Below, piece after piece: positions 1-10,219 of a stretch of 36,434 nucleotides of DNA; positions within the stretch are counted from its first letter, which is position 1, and each line of letters starts with the position of its first letter. Source of the stretch: Pelargonium nanum (Eukaryota; Streptophyta; Magnoliopsida; Geraniales; Geraniaceae); NCBI GenBank assembly GCA_036897485.1, contig JAYMTF010000439.1:1-36434 (forward strand). The letters run 5' to 3'. The notes beneath the pieces were generated by a model, which did not search any database, was not told the DNA's origin, and worked only from the letters and a program-made list of their open reading frames with translations. The translations under genes and the position numbers were made by a program.

Positions 1-1512
1 AAGAGGACCAAATTGGAACAAAAATCAAACTGAGGACCAATTTGAAACAAATTGGTACTAAAGGGACCAAAACGGAACATTTTCCATACTTTTTTTATTA
101 CTTGACTCAACTTGCTTAGATGATTTTTTTTTTGAAGAAAACTTGCTTAGATGATTTAATTTTATGAAATAATAATATAATTATTTTGTTTTAATTGTTA
201 AAATAATGAATAAAATAAGTCTATATATTACAAAAATGTGTTATGGGACCAAAAAAATAATATTCAAGCTTAATAAATTTTAATATAATAATATTTGAAA
301 AATATTGTAAGGCTTTTTCAATGCAAGTTTTAGATAGATGATGGAATTAATATTTTATTAAAAAAAATAAGCATAATTATGATTTTTTTTTCTTTTCAAT
401 ATTGCTATATTTTAAATTACACTATACTTATGGGTTGCCATCATGGAGCAATACTCTTCATGCCCACACCTTTTTTTTATAGTTTTTCTATGAACCCAAG
501 ATTTAGAACATTTTAAATATTTATACTTTTTGAAATAATAGTTATTTAATTGTAATGGGTTTTATTGAAAAGTAAATTGGACCGACCACCAATAAATATT
601 TTGTCAAACAAGAAGCACATTTTGAAGTATTTTCTAGAACTATATAGACTAGGGGTGATGCTTCTAGGGACGGTCGTCTGTAGGAATGTATGTAGAGAGT
701 AAAAAATTGTTTAGTAATGACCGGCTTGGTAAAGTATATAAATATTAAAATAAAAGTGAAGTTGACCGGTATATTATTTAAGTCTACCGACTATAGATTA
801 ACTGTGAAAGCTTGGATGTGAGTGGACTGACCGGGTTTAGTCCGGGATTTTGAAGTGGTGGTCAAGATCAACGGCTCTTTCCGGCAAACTGTTATACTCT
901 TCTTTGCTCTTGGCCGTCCATTATTTCTGGTGATTCTCGAGGGCAAAAAGTTTAGTCCGGACTCTGCTATGTCGTCTTTTGGCTCGTTTGGCTTGTCCGA
1001 AATGCTCTCGTTTTTTACTACAAGTTCCCGTGTTTGGATGACACGATTCAACGAATCAAGTGCTTTAGTTTCTCCCTCCTCCCTTGTTTACTCAATGTTC
1101 CCTTGATTGGGTTCTCTCTTGAGTCATGGAGTCGGGATCTTTTTTTGATTCTAGATTAATTTCTATGTATTCATTTTTTTTGTACTTTTTCATCTTTTCG
1201 GGTTCATCGATGAAAGTACCGGTTGTTTATAAATAAATAAAAAGATTAACCGGAAAAGTATAACGACTTACCGCATAGCGAAAATAATAAGCTACCTTTT
1301 CTACCTTACTTTTACATTGTGACAATTGTAAAGAGAAGAGGCTTGTGGCATGCACATCTGCCACTAAATGGTTATCTGGTCAAGACCTCACACTCCTATC
1401 CACAAAAAAACTTCAACAATGATAACAACTACACACCTCAGCCACCAAAACATCTATGTCCAAACCCAAAACCACAACCAAAACCAAAACCAAAACCTAG
1501 TTTCAATCAAAC
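1..1512. other. Gene-free upstream region with repeat-like sequence
   Basis: No convincing gene is visible. The first 90 bases carry repeated 'ggaccaa(a/t)ttgg(a)aacaaa' phrases and end with 'gggaccaaaacggaacattttcc', a phrase that recurs in altered form near 4930 and 5340, so this is probably the edge of a dispersed repeat. Short overlapping open frames on both strands around 791-1106 have no recognisable domain and look fortuitous. The stretch from about 1440 to 1500 is rich in 'aaaacc' repeats and would lie in the promoter or 5' leader of the following gene. Confidence 0.5.
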
Positions 1513-4383
1513 ATGTCCACTGTTGCAATTGCTCCTGGCACCTCCTCTTCCTGCTCTGCCACCTTCTCAAGGAACCACCATTGCTCCTCCAAACCCTTGC
1601 CTTCATTACACTACCAGGTAATGCTTTTTTTTTTTAATATTTTTTTTGGGTGATTTCTCATCAACCCAATAAGCAATTGCACTTTGTTTCCACAGAAATC
1701 CACATTCCAAGGCTTGTCACTCCATGATGCCAAAAGGGGTGTCCTCAATTCTTTCATGGTAGGCAAGAAGGGCAATTTGGGTATTGTGGGAAAAAGGTTT
1801 GAGATCAGGGCAAGAACTGCTGGGGCTTCAAAGAACATTGAGGTTGAAGTGGACAAGCCATTAGGGCTAACTTTGGGTCAAAAGCCTGGTGGTGGTGTTG
1901 TCATCACTGTGAGTTTTGAGTTTTTTACTATGATTTTATACATTGTTTTTGCATGTTCAATGTTAGTATCTATGGACCATTTAAGCTGGAATTTGACTAA
2001 TTTGAGAGCTCAATTATAGTTCAATTCGATTGTATGTGGATTAGAGAGAGATGGTTTTAGCTCATTGTGTCACTCAAAGAGATTGAGAGAGAACACAAGA
2101 AATTATAATATAGGGTCACCCAATATTCTAAAACTCGACATGTTAACAAGCTGAAATACCATTTCGAAGAACGACTTTACAATATAGCGTCACCCAATAT
2201 TCTAAAACTCGGGATGATTTTATACATTCTCAAGCTTTAGTTGAATCGGCCCTCTAATTTTTAAATTCCGTAGCAACATTGTATAATATAAAAAATTAGC
2301 AAAAATCGGGGCATTAGGTTATGGTTTTATGCTCCTGAAATTGAGATTGTTCTTGTCAATGTGTTGTTGTGTTGATGGATTTAGGCTGTTGAGGGAGGTG
2401 GGAATGCAGCAAAAGCTGGGCTTAAGTCAGGGGATCAAGTACTCTACACTAGCAGCTTCTTCGGAGATGAACTTTGGCCCGCTGATAAGCTCGGATTTAC
2501 GAAAACTGCCATTCAAGCAAAGCCGGACTCTGTGTACTTTGTTGTTAGCAGGTCTTTGTTCTATTTATTTTCCCCCAATTATCCGATTTACTAGTAACAT
2601 GGTGTTGGTAGTTGTTTCGTACGTGATAACATCGCTAATTGACAGTGTGATATGCATGTTGTTATAAAGGGTTACATGTAGAACTAGAGTAGGTTGTTAG
2701 TGCGTCAGACTATAGCTATCAACGTGTTAAAAATTTTACCGTTCTGTTTAGATCACTTCCGAGTTTGAAGTGAGGCTTGTCATCGGGTTTCAGTTACAAA
2801 AAAAGTTCAAAGCCAAATATTATAACAAGAAAGTTGAACAAGAGATGGTTCTGGTTAGGCAAAATGGAAGACCGATACTTGTTGAAGTAGATATCATAAT
2901 AAGGGTCTCACGTACATGTAACCGAAAGTTGGGTTTTGATTCCGGGAACTGAATATACATTATAGTTTTGGATTCGGGCATTTCTCTTGTGTTTGCGTAG
3001 AGTTCATGCGCTTGTTCTCTTAGATGTTTGTGTAGAGAAAGATTGTATTTGGGGCTCGTACATGTTTTTGCGAGGTTGAATTGTTTAGTCTTTATAGTTT
3101 ACGGATGAATTTGCTTACAACAATCTTCTAGTTGATGCAGAGGTGTAGATGTTGATGTTAAGCGGCTCCCGAAGCGCCCAGCTCCTCCTCGCTTTGGGAG
3201 GAAATTAAGCGATGCTCAAAAGGTGAGCATCTTTTCGGTTTCATTGATTTTGATGTAATTAGTTTATAACATTCACGAGGTATGTATGTTATTTTTGCAG
3301 GCACGAGCAACTCACATATGCCTAGATTGCGGATTCATATACACCTTGTCCAAACCATTCGAAGATCAGGCAAGCTTAACTATCTTCCTTTGTTTTAACG
3401 AAAAATATCGTAAATATTATTGTCATTGACATGTATTACTAAATCTGAACATTCAATTCGCTAAACTAGAATATAGAACTTATACACATGTAGGAATCCT
3501 GGCTTACGTCTTTTTGATGAACTTGGTGCAATAGTAATGCCGTCGCCTTGTAATCTTTAGGGCCGTGCATTTTCTGGTCTGGACTGACCAGATCAAATTT
3601 CAGTCTGGCCTATGGTTTAGTTCTTCCTAAAATCATTCGGTTCGGTCCCGATCCAAAACTGGTTCAGACTGAATATATATTTTAAATTTTTTTTGGTACC
3701 ATGCACTCCATTATTACTCACTCAATTCACATCAATTATCAGGTTTGGGTTTCTTAAAATAGACCCAAACAATTTTCGGGTCAGGTTGGGAGAACCCGCA
3801 CATTTTACATGTAAAACCCCAAACCCAATTCGCAACCCGCACGCCTTTTCGGATCGGTTCAGGTTAGGCATTTCCAACCAAATACGACCCTGAACCGAAA
3901 ATTGAATTGCCAGCTCTGGCTCCAATTATCATTTTTCCTTCTTAATTTTCTCTTTGAAAGATATTTTATTATTATAAAAGTTCAATCCAAACCGCCCCAA
4001 TCCAGGATCATACATAATTCAGTTCAGTCTTTAGTGTGCTTCTTGGGGGCCCGGTTTGGTCCATTTCGGTTCGGTTCTAGACCGTTGCACCGCCCTACTT
4101 GAGTTTGAACAGTAAAACAATCTCTCTGCAAAAACATAGATAAGACAAGACTATACATAAATGTTCCTTGTGCACTAAAGTACTTGTTTTTCATACTTGT
4201 TATCTCGTGCAGCCCGATAATTATGCATGCCCTCAATGTGTGGCACCGAAGAAGAGATTTGCGCGCTATGACGTGAACACCGGGAAAGCAATAGGCGGAG
4301 GTCTTCCCCCAATCGGGGTCATTATAGGTCTCGTAGCCGGTATTGGAGGCGTCGGAGCTTTGCTCGTTTACGGTCTCCAATGA
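1513..4383 (+). CDS. ENH1: ENH1-like plastid PDZ + rubredoxin membrane protein
   Basis: Six exons: 1513-1617, 1696-1908, 2385-2551, 3141-3222, 3301-3369, 4213-4383, giving 268 residues, close to the roughly 270 I recall for Arabidopsis ENH1. Residues 1-50 are Ser/Thr-rich and basic, as in a chloroplast transit peptide. Residues about 80-163 form a PDZ-like domain (KPLGLTLGQ, then [14 protein letters not shown]). A rubredoxin iron site follows: Cys196-x-x-Cys199-Gly and Cys218-Pro-x-Cys221, the two halves separated by the last intron. A glycine-rich hydrophobic segment at 243-266 anchors the C terminus. ENH1 is linked to redox and ion homeostasis under salt stress, and related rubredoxins assist photosystem assembly in thylakoids; the role here is by homology. 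The start gives the transit peptide, and all phases close. Intron 5 begins with GC rather than GT. Confidence 0.93.
2107..2211 (+). repeat. 31-bp direct repeat in ENH1 intron 2
   Basis: Bases 2107-2137 and 2181-2211 are the same 31-bp phrase (core 'gtcacccaatattctaaa') with one mismatch, 74 bp apart start to start. It lies within intron 2 and looks like a small tandem duplication; no function is evident. Confidence 0.7.
3559..4098. repeat. Nested dispersed repeats in ENH1 intron 5
   Basis: The GC-AG intron 5 is swollen by repeat sequence. The outer element starts with 'tagggccgtgca' at 3559 and ends with the near-complement 'tgcaccgccctac' near 4097, i.e. imperfect terminal inverted repeats. 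Inside, about 3740-3918, is a 'gggtt/cgggt/aaccc'-rich block ending in 'gaattgccagctctgg', a terminus that recurs at 14706, 15755, 21380 and 23836. The phrase 'cagtctggcctat' at about 3602 recurs at 8064 in the DUF1218 intron. It looks like non-autonomous elements nested in each other; no transposase reading frame is present. Confidence 0.5.
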
Positions 4384-5851
4384 GACAAAGCCTAGCTATT
4401 CTCCTACGTCATCTACGTCGTGTGTCATCTCTCTATAGGTATAAAATGTTGAAGAGTTTCTTAATATTTTCATGTGCTATGGACTCAAAGTGCCATTTTA
4501 GCAATCTGTTTGTATTAGAAACCTTAAATGCAACCTTTTGTGACCAAATCATATGTACTTATTATAATTGATCTGTGTTTCTTAGGGTTTTCGTTTCGTA
4601 GCAAACTAGGTTTTTTTTGTTCGGCATTTAGCTCTCGATTTGGTGATCTTTTTTATGGTTGAAAATTAGGGTTCAACATCAAGGTTAATTTAAGGAATCT
4701 TGAAAGGAATATGATAATATTTCACATTTTTTGTATAAATAATTTGCAGTTGTGACTGATGTTGCCACTTTGTCACATTGTGCAAATACATTTATTTTTC
4801 CTCACAATTTCCTATGTTTCATAGATTATATGGGAGACAACTTGCATTGATTTTAGGATAAATTGTGCAAAAATACCATATATTTAACATTATTTAAGAA
4901 TTTTATAAAGAAAACATTATTTATAGAAGGAAAATTTTCCATTTTAGTTTTCAACTATTTGTTTTGTTTTGAATTGCTATTTATTTTTTTTTCAATTTGG
5001 TCTTCAAATCATCCATATTGACAACGATGCAACGTCCGAATTGACACCTGTGTTATTTATTTATTTATTTATATAATACGATATTGTTCCTCTGCTTATT
5101 ATATGCTTAGTCATTGTCATGTGAAGATCATGTCATCAACTTGTTTTCAGATAGATTTATTTTGAAAAAATGTCAAGCCAATTTAATCTAACAACACAAT
5201 TACAGATAAGACCAAATTTGAGACAAATTTGCATAATTTGGCGATCAAATTTAAATGATATTGATTACTTGAGGACCAAATTAAAACAAAAACCAAATTT
5301 TGAACATAATTGAATAATTTGAGTATAAAAAAAATGTACTAAAATTAAACATTTTTCAATAAATTTACATATATAATATAACTAGCAATTTGAATCCAAA
5401 CTCGATCTTAAATTGCATAAGATAAAACCAACAAAACCAACAATACTTTAGTGAATCTCACCCAAAATTTCATGTTAGATTCAAGATAATTTTTTCCAAC
5501 TTGGGAGAAGAAAAAAATACAACTTGAAATCCAAATTGTCAACATTATTTATGTCACAGAAAATAGGCTTAATTATCCTTTTAGAAGTACAGTGTACATT
5601 AAAGTGTGTAATATATATAATAAAAAAATGGTCAAAAAAAGTAAAAAGAACAAGAAAAGCAAGGCTGTTCTTTTACCATTTTGCCCTCATCATTTTGGAC
5701 AATCATAAATTTACAGACACAAGAAAAACCACACAGACACAGTACTTCACCAACTTTACGCTACTTCTCTTCTATCTGCACAAAAAGAGGCATTTTTTTA
5801 TACAGAAAACCAAAGATCAGATTTTTTTTTTTTTTTTTGCTGCAAAAAAAT
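4384..5851. other. Spacer between ENH1 and DUF1218 genes, with possible MITE
   Basis: No gene is seen. The first few hundred bases should be the ENH1 3' UTR. Between about 4928 and 5362 the ends are roughly complementary ('attttccattttagttttcaa' at the left; 'gtactaaaattaaacattttt' at the right) and the interior has phrases such as 'gaggaccaaatt' on one strand and 'caatttggtcttc' on the other. This suggests a degenerate inverted-repeat element of the family whose edge starts the window. The pyrimidine- and A-rich tract at about 5660-5850 precedes the next start codon and is probably its promoter and leader. Confidence 0.4.
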
Positions 5852-8668
5852 ATGGTTCTGATGGAGAAGAAGGTCTTGTTGCTGTGCGGTTCGGCTGGTT
5901 TTTTGGGAATGTTATCAGCTGCTACTGGTTTTGCTGCAGAAGCTACCAGGATCAAGGTCAGTGAACAATGGGTTTTTGCTTTGGATCTTCTCTATTTTCT
6001 TCACATGAGTTTTTTATCTGAGCTTTTCCTCATATGGGTTTTGTTTCTCATTGCACATTTGTTGTGTTTTTAGTGTAAATCTAGCATTTTTTGAGCTAAC
6101 CCAGTAATGATCTAGGACTGTGACTGCTGTTTCTCTGAGGGTATTGAATATTGATGATTTTTTTTAAGTTTATGCTGTTTCTTATATGGGTTTTGTTCCT
6201 CATTACACATTTGTTGTGTTTTTACTGTAAAGGTAGCTTTTTTAAGCTGAACCAGTTGTAATCTAGGACTGATTGTTCTGAGGGTATTGAATATTGATGA
6301 TTTTCATTACATATTTTGTTGCTGTTGTTTGGTTTTATGTATTTTCTAGATTCTGTTGAGTTTTCTGGAGTTGGATTTTTATATTTATAAATGGGATTTT
6401 TTTATATAGTTTGTCTCTTTTCCCTTCATTTTTCCTGCACTTTCTTAGTGACCAAACAGACCATGTTCTCCTCACTTTTTTATTTCATTTTTGACATTTG
6501 ATGTGTTGTTATGAGTAAATGAATATTGGGTATATAAGAGTGAACACATAATTTTATATCTGATTCTTTGTAGTAATTAATAGAAATTAGGCCTTTAGTG
6601 GAGGTGACTTCATCAGATTTTCGCTATTGGAACCTGAAAGCAAAAACTGAGAATCAAACTGAATCAGTGATTGGATCTTGTTAAAATTTAAGGAAAAGTT
6701 TAGTTAAGGAATTGGTGCACGATTACCTTTTGGATTTGTATTGGTAATGTTGAGGAAAATGCAAAACATAAGGTGTAAGCTCTCAAGAAGTGAACTAGTT
6801 AGCACAAGAGTTTGGAATGCTTTAGAGATTTGGTAATGTTGGTTACTTGTGGATTTTAATTGGAAATGCTGAAGAAAATGAAAACGTGAGGTAAGAGTTC
6901 TTAAGAAGGGACTGAGTTGGCATAAGAGTGTGGATTGTGGAATGCTTTAGAGTTTTGGTAATGTTGGTCACTGTTCATTAGGCCTTCATGACTAGTTAGT
7001 TGTTGTTTAAGTTGCTAATTCTTCTAAAACTGTTCATCTCATCTCTTTGTTACGGGAATTGCAAGAAACTGGTGGTGGTGTTTGATGAAAGACGGTCAAC
7101 ATTTCGAGTAGCTATATCTTAGGGATTCTTTGGTTCAGGCCCAAAAAGGTTCAACTCTTATTTTGTGTAAAATACTTTGCCACCCCTTGAGCACAACCCA
7201 AATGTCGGCACATGCATGTTAGCAAAACTCTTATATAAAGTTCAAACATGGCTTAGAGCCTCAAATATCATGTTTAGACTATTTTTGTCTTTATCGATCA
7301 ACGATTTCTTACTGCGCTAATGTTGTTTTCTTTTTATTCCTGCAGGGGTCTCAAGTTCACTTCACCTCTCCCACTCAATGTGTCTACCCCCGGAGCCCAG
7401 CTCTGAATCTCGGTCTAACTTCAGCTATGGCTCTTATGATGGCTCAAGTCCTCATTAATGTTGCCACGGGATGTATATGTTGCAAAAGAAGCCCTACTCC
7501 TTCAAACTCCAATTGGACAATAGCACTGGTTTGCTTTGTTGTTTCCTGGTAATTATCATTATCCAAATTTAAACGGGTTGCTTTAAATGATGATCTTTTT
7601 TTGTTCACATGCAAGATTAGTAAAGGCAAGGTTGGCATTGCCTAAATGTCGGGGCACTGTTTAGCATGTGTCTCATATTCTGCTGATTTGGCTTTCATTG
7701 TGTGGCTTTCGGATTCAAATCATATTATAGGTTTTGATCTGCAATGTATGCAAGTTAAATCCTACAATCATTAGATGAAGACTTAGGTAACGTTTAGATT
7801 AGAATTATTGTTCAGGAGTGAGAATGAGATTCTCATTGTTCATGTTTTTTCTTTTTAAGATTTGTTGGTCATGACAATGGCTATGAGATTCCCATTCCCA
7901 TTCCCAATTTTTTAAGTCAAACACTACATTATTGTACTAAACTATCGATATGAAGCTTACAATTCGGGTTGAACTGAACTGACCTGACCCAACCCCAACC
8001 TGCAAGGTGCGGGGTTGCCGGACCCAACCCTCAATTTTTAATGCCGAACCCGACTCTAAAATCAGTCTGGCCTATTTTATGTGGCCCTGTGCATGAGGCT
8101 CCCAATCATGTACATAGACATCCTTACCCCTGGTTTTCCGAGAGGCTGTTTCCTTGACTTGAACACGTGACTAGTCGTCAAGTTTACCTTAAAGTGTCTG
8201 CGATACCTAATCATTTATTGCACATAGCTACATCCGTGCTGCATCTTTTAGATACGGTCTTGCTACATAATGTTTTTTATTATCACTTTACTAGTAACGT
8301 GTCCAAGTTAACAATGCAGGTTCACATTCGTTATAGCGTTTCTTCTTCTGCTAACCGGCGCTGCACTCAACGAGCAACATGGTGAAGAGAGCATGTACCT
8401 CGGCAACTACTACTGCTACGTTGTGAAACCCGGAGTCTTTGCAGGAGGCGCTGTCTTGTCACTTGCAAGCGTTGCCCTCGGGATCCTCTACTACCTCACC
8501 GTGACTTCATCGAAGACCAACGACCCATGGGCAAATCCGTCTTTTCCCCCTAATCAAGGCGGCATAGCCATGGGACAACCTCAGTTCCCACCAGGGCCGC
8601 CACCACCAAACGCTCAAGATCCAGTTTTTGTACATGAAGACACGTACGTAAGGCGACAGTTCACCTGA
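5852..8668 (+). CDS. DUF1218 family four-helix membrane protein
   Basis: Three exons, 5852-5956, 7346-7548 and 8320-8668, encode 218 residues, normal for the family. Four hydrophobic segments are seen: residues about 6-28 (signal-anchor-like), 56-76, 87-113 (crossing the exon 2/3 junction) and 136-160. Pairs of cysteines sit in the loops (CICC after the second helix, YYCYVVKPG before the fourth). The C-terminal 50 residues are Pro/Gln-rich and hydrophilic, as in many members. Plant DUF1218 proteins (MWL and VCC/DEAL groups) lie in the endomembrane system or plasma membrane and have been linked to secondary wall lignin and to vein patterning; the exact role of this copy cannot be read from sequence. 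A second in-frame ATG lies three codons downstream of the chosen start. Confidence 0.9.
7949..8105. repeat. Dispersed 'gacccaaccc' repeat in DUF1218 intron 2
   Basis: A block of 'gacctgacccaacccc' and 'ggacccaaccctc' phrases ends in 'cagtctggcctattttatg' and 'ggccctgtgcatga'. The last two match parts of the repeat in ENH1 intron 5 (about 3559-3615), so the two introns hold related degenerate elements. No coding potential was seen. Confidence 0.5.
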
Positions 8669-9420
8669 TGGGCAAATCCGTCTTCAGTTCAAATTATTTT
8701 TTGCCTTTAAAGATGTGTTGATCATGGAGGATCTTGAAATGGGATTATTGGTGAACCCTATTTCATTATGTTGACTTGGTATGATGATTATGTGTATATG
8801 TAATTATTTTCAATGAGCTGTTGGATGGATTGGATAATTGTATGCTACAGAGTACAGACCATGAAGTTTATGTTAAGAAGCCAAAATTTGGAAATTTAGA
8901 TGTTATTCAAAATTACATGAATTCTCTGTTTTTCTCCTCAGATGTTGCTATATTGAGTGCAGGGTTGGAGAGACATTTCATTGAGAACTTTAGATCTAAG
9001 CTTGAAAAATAAATAAAAAATAAAAAAAATAAAAAAAAAAGCTTGAAAATCTTCTCATCTTTGTTGAGCCATATGAGACCAGAGACTGATAAAAAGTAAA
9101 ACATGTGATCTTCCTTAGCCTTGGAGATGGACCAACAAGCACCTAGAAAAACCAAAACAAAAACACTGACAATTATTTTGAGGAAACTTGAATGCCAAAT
9201 TTGAGGCAGACAACCAAAAAGAGCTTGAATGATGGCTAAAACAACCAAAAAAATAACCTCAATGTTGGCACGAAACATAACACTTATTTTGAGACAGAGA
9301 GTAGTTGTTGGGGGGCTTAAAATTAACAACAAATATGTTGCATATTAGGTATTCTCTTTCGAGCAGAAATGCAATTTGGAAATGAATTTTTAGTCGGAAC
9401 AAAAATGCAAGTCAGCTCCT
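8669..9420. other. 3' flank of the DUF1218 gene with an unidentified hydrophobic frame
   Basis: The beginning should hold the DUF1218 3' UTR. On the minus strand 9332-8913 an open frame of 139 codons encodes two very hydrophobic segments (about residues 25-43 and 50-68). I do not recognise the product. Its last third is translated from an A-rich tract (9005-9042) and is low complexity (Phe/Leu/Ile). It may be a pseudogene fragment, part of a repeat, or chance; I do not call it as a gene. Confidence 0.35.
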
Positions 9421-9573
9421 AAGCCCAGGGCACACACTTGCTACAATGGCTGGGACAAAGGGTCGCGCATCATGTGATGAGCTAACCCCAAAAACCTGTC
9501 CCCATTTCGGATTGACATGCTGCAACTCGCCTTCATAAAGTAGGAATCGCTAGTAATCACCGGTCAGCTATAC
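9421..9573 (+). pseudogene. rrn16: Decayed chloroplast 16S rRNA gene fragment (NUPT)
   Basis: The sequence follows the 3' third of plastid 16S rRNA: 'gctacaatggctgggacaaa', 'gggtcgcg', 'gagctaaccccaaaaacc', 'tttcggattg', 'gctgcaactcgcc', 'ggaatcgctagtaatc', 'ccggtcagc'. Compared with plastid 16S as I remember it, most differences are C-to-T or G-to-A (for example acgtgc to acttgc, cgccgg to caccgg). That is the decay expected of methylated nuclear DNA. It covers about 150 of about 1490 bases, so it cannot be functional. It could have come directly from the plastid or through a mitochondrial copy. Confidence 0.9.
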
Positions 9574-9592
9574 ATGATTACTAGCGATTCCT
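9542..9592. repeat. Perfect 18-bp inverted repeat at the plastid-DNA junction
   Basis: Bases 9542-9559 (aggaatcgctagtaatca) are the exact reverse complement of 9575-9592, with a 15-base spacer. The left arm is authentic 16S sequence in its normal place, while the right arm is an inverted copy where 16S should have continued. It therefore marks the breakpoint, consistent with fold-back or templated repair during integration. Confidence 0.9.
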
Positions 9593-9604
9593 CCTTGCAG
9601 TTAA

Positions 9605-9640
9605 GGTAAAAGACTTCGGGGATGACCAAAGTCTTTTTAC
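9605..9640. repeat. Second short inverted repeat beside the plastid fragment
   Basis: 'ggtaaaagactt' at 9605-9616 pairs with 'aagtctttttacc' at 9628-9640 with one bulged base. It would form a 12-bp hairpin with an 11-base loop. No function is assigned; it lies 12 bases beyond the first hairpin. Confidence 0.65.
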
Positions 9641-9739
9641 CATTAGTTTGTTTGTTGTTTTTTGGTAGCTGAGATTTCTCTCTTATTATTATTATGATTA
9701 TGATTATGGCTATGTTGTTTTATGGAAGAACATTGGGAG

Positions 9740-9960
9740 CTAAGAAAATAGACAAACATCACAACACATCAAGACACAAAGATTTACGTGGTTCGCCACA
9801 AATTGTGACTACGTCCACAGGCCTCAAGTTCTGAGAGTTTCCACTATGAATCATTGCTAGTACACAATTCAGCATTTCAAGACTACAGAAACAGAAACAG
9901 TGTTTTAGGATCTTTTCTTGAATCTTTCGTATGTTTTTGTAGCAGACGTCTCAGAAAATA
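9740..9960. repeat. LTR-retrotransposon-like repeat remnant
   Basis: The stretch contains 'gatttacgtggttcgcc' followed by 'gactacgtccacagg', a phrase pair I know from many plant LTR-type repeats. No paired LTR, primer-binding site or polyprotein is visible nearby, so it would be a solo or truncated remnant downstream of CDC20. The boundaries are approximate. Confidence 0.4.
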
Positions 9961-10219
9961 ACTTCACTGTCTTGTCTGAATTGAGCATGTTTTATCTGCA
10001 ACATTTGAAACACAACATCATCAGTTGACAAATTCTCAAGATTCAAAAGAAACCCAAAACAAGGAAAATAAATAAAATCCAATTGACATTGTTTTCTTTA
10101 CCTCTCAGAACTTGAAGCTAGAGCTGAAGATACAACAATTTGTTCGGCATCATGATCGTTCGTTTTCTCTTCTTAGAGAGCTCGCCATTCGTTATGCATC
10201 ATGGATCATTCGTTTGTTT

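Noticed and set aside
791..1106. Overlapping frames of 83 and 86 codons on opposite strands
   Set aside because: No domain, no splice or promoter support, and mutual overlap; probably chance in a slightly GC-richer patch.
1319..1637. Two overlapping plus-strand frames of 89-100 codons covering the ENH1 first exon
   Set aside because: Both are in the wrong frame. The frame starting at 1513 gives a transit peptide and splices in phase with exon 2.
3693..4102. Overlapping short frames in ENH1 intron 5
   Set aside because: They fall in dispersed repeat sequence and have no recognisable product; the surrounding intron is defined by the rubredoxin join.
9421..9573. Functional or bacterial 16S rRNA gene
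   Set aside because: Only about a tenth of the gene is present, with many substitutions at conserved positions and an inverted copy at its end. The flanks are plant nuclear sequence.
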